A model generated the notes under the pieces. The model was not told where the DNA came from. It saw only the letters and a program-made list of their open reading frames with translations, and made no database searches. Both the position numbers and the translations under genes were made by a program. Source: Candidatus Kuenenia stuttgartensis (GTDB lineage Bacteria > Bacteroidota > Bacteroidia > Flavobacteriales_D > Crocinitomicaceae). From it: a stretch of 6,635 nt of DNA. Position 1 is the stretch's first letter, and each line of letters starts with the position of its first letter. Below are positions 6,181 through 6,635 of this stretch, piece after piece. The DNA is taken from assembly GCA_943326025.2 (NCBI GenBank), contig CALPRR020000143.1, positions 1 through 6,635 on the forward strand, in the 5' to 3' direction.

Positions 6181-6188
6181 TAAAGATA
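6181..6188 (-). promoter_or_regulatory. Possible -7 promoter box for the exonuclease gene
   Basis: The minus strand reads TATCTTTA, seven of eight bases of TAnnTTTG, ending 18 bp before the ATG at 6162. No -33 TTG occurs at the usual distance. Position favours it; the sequence match alone is weak. Confidence 0.4.
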
Positions 6189-6200
6189 GCCTTTCTTTTT

Positions 6201-6216
6201 ATTAGATTGTTCTAAT
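6201..6216. repeat. Short perfect inverted repeat in the divergent intergenic region
   Basis: ATTAGA (6201-6206) and TCTAAT (6211-6216) are perfect inverted arms around TTGT. The site lies just upstream of the possible exonuclease -7 box, where an operator could sit. A related sequence, ATTAAGATTGTTTAGAT, follows at 6228-6244. The arms are AT-rich and short, so chance occurrence is quite possible. Confidence 0.4.
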
Positions 6217-6336
6217 CAAGCTTAAAATTAAGATTGTTTAGATGAAATAAATTTGTCATTAGACCTAAAATAAATGCTTAAATTATTTTGAATTAAATCA
6301 TGTTTTCCATTAACTTAAAGTGAAAAACAATAAAAA

Positions 6337-6635
6337 ATGACATTTAACCCCCAAATTCACCACAGAAAATCTATTCGATTAAAAGGATATGATTATTCAA
6401 AAACCGGCCTTTATTTTATTACACTTTGTGTCGAGGATAAGCAACATTTATTTGGAGATATAATTGATGGAAAAATGATTTTAAATCAATTAGGACAGAT
6501 AGCAAACGATGAATGGCTAAACACTTCAAATATTAGAGATAATATTTCACTTCATGAATTTATCATCATGCCGAATCATTTTCACTGCATAATCGAAATA
6601 AATTTCAAAAAAGGCGAAAATGATCAATCGATAGG
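6337..6635 (+). CDS. REP-associated tyrosine transposase (RAYT, IS200-like HUH nuclease), N-terminal part, cut by right window edge
   Basis: RAYTs are single-copy relatives of IS200/IS605 transposases that nick and rejoin single-stranded DNA at REP-type palindromes. The first 99 codons are present; the family is usually about 150-250 residues. Visible hallmarks are the N-terminal HHRKSIRLKGYDYSKTGLYF region (8-27) followed by ITLC, the segment KMILNQLGQIANDEW (46-60), and HEFIIMPNHFH (73-83), whose H81-F82-H83 is the metal-binding HUH motif. The catalytic tyrosine lies past the window edge. The ATG at 6337 is the only start, since an in-frame TAA sits at 6331-6333. No Shine-Dalgarno is seen; a weak -7-like TTATTTTG lies at 6283-6290. 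The gene is divergent from the exonuclease gene across 174 bp. No terminal inverted repeat of a classical insertion sequence is seen upstream. Whether it is intact or active cannot be told here. Confidence 0.9.
   Translation, partial: MTFNPQIHHRKSIRLKGYDYSKTGLYFITLCVEDKQHLFGDIIDGKMILNQLGQIANDEWLNTSNIRDNISLHEFIIMPNHFHCIIEINFKKGENDQSI

Noticed and set aside
5272..6635. Exonuclease plus HUH nuclease as a paired defence or mobile system
   Set aside because: The two genes are divergent, the exonuclease is grouped with a metabolic FAH-family gene, and each belongs to a common family with its own ordinary explanation.

Overview
The window reads as chromosomal DNA of a low-GC Bacteroidota, most likely class Flavobacteriia (Flavobacteriaceae or Weeksellaceae). 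Evidence for this is the strongly AT-rich composition, the lack of Shine-Dalgarno sequences before the starts, several TAnnTTTG-type -7 promoter boxes as used by the Bacteroidota primary sigma factor, and the protein types present. Genus cannot be fixed from the sequence alone.

Layout from left to right. (1) Minus strand, 1-1061: the N-terminal 292 codons of peptide chain release factor 3 (prfC), cut by the window edge, with its own -7 box. Upstream of it on the same strand lies a tRNA-His(GUG) gene with its own promoter, an encoded G-1, an apparently encoded CCA and a hairpin terminator that separates it from prfC. (2) Intergenic AT-rich DNA, 1062-1276, with no gene seen. (3) Plus strand, 1301-4587: a tight three-gene unit made of a Gfo/Idh/MocA oxidoreductase (most like GnnA-type UDP-GlcNAc 3-dehydrogenases), an unrecognised lipoprotein, and a polyprenyl-phosphate sugar-1-phosphate transferase. 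The gaps are 28 and 4 bp, so it is probably one transcript starting at the -7 box at 1277-1284. (4) Minus strand, 4591-6162: a DEDDh 3'-5' exonuclease with an extra C-terminal domain, followed downstream by a small fumarylacetoacetate-hydrolase-family enzyme. The 69 bp between them are made largely of short tandem repeats. (5) Plus strand, 6337-6635: the first 99 codons of a REP-associated tyrosine transposase (RAYT, HUH nuclease), cut by the right edge and divergent from the exonuclease gene.

How the genes fit together: the three-gene plus-strand unit is the only one whose members seem to share a pathway, namely cell-envelope glycan or lipid-sugar biosynthesis. The oxidoreductase would modify a nucleotide sugar, and the transferase would load a sugar-1-phosphate onto undecaprenyl phosphate at the inner membrane. 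The lipoprotein is an envelope protein of unknown role. prfC and tRNA-His serve translation; the exonuclease serves DNA metabolism; the FAH-family enzyme serves central carbon metabolism or metabolite repair.

I do not see a clear new multi-gene system. The points most worth a second look are the lipoprotein embedded in the glycan unit, the isolated GnnA-like gene without its aminotransferase partner, the two adjacent tandem repeats before the FAH-family gene, and the partial RAYT with whatever palindromes lie beyond the right edge.
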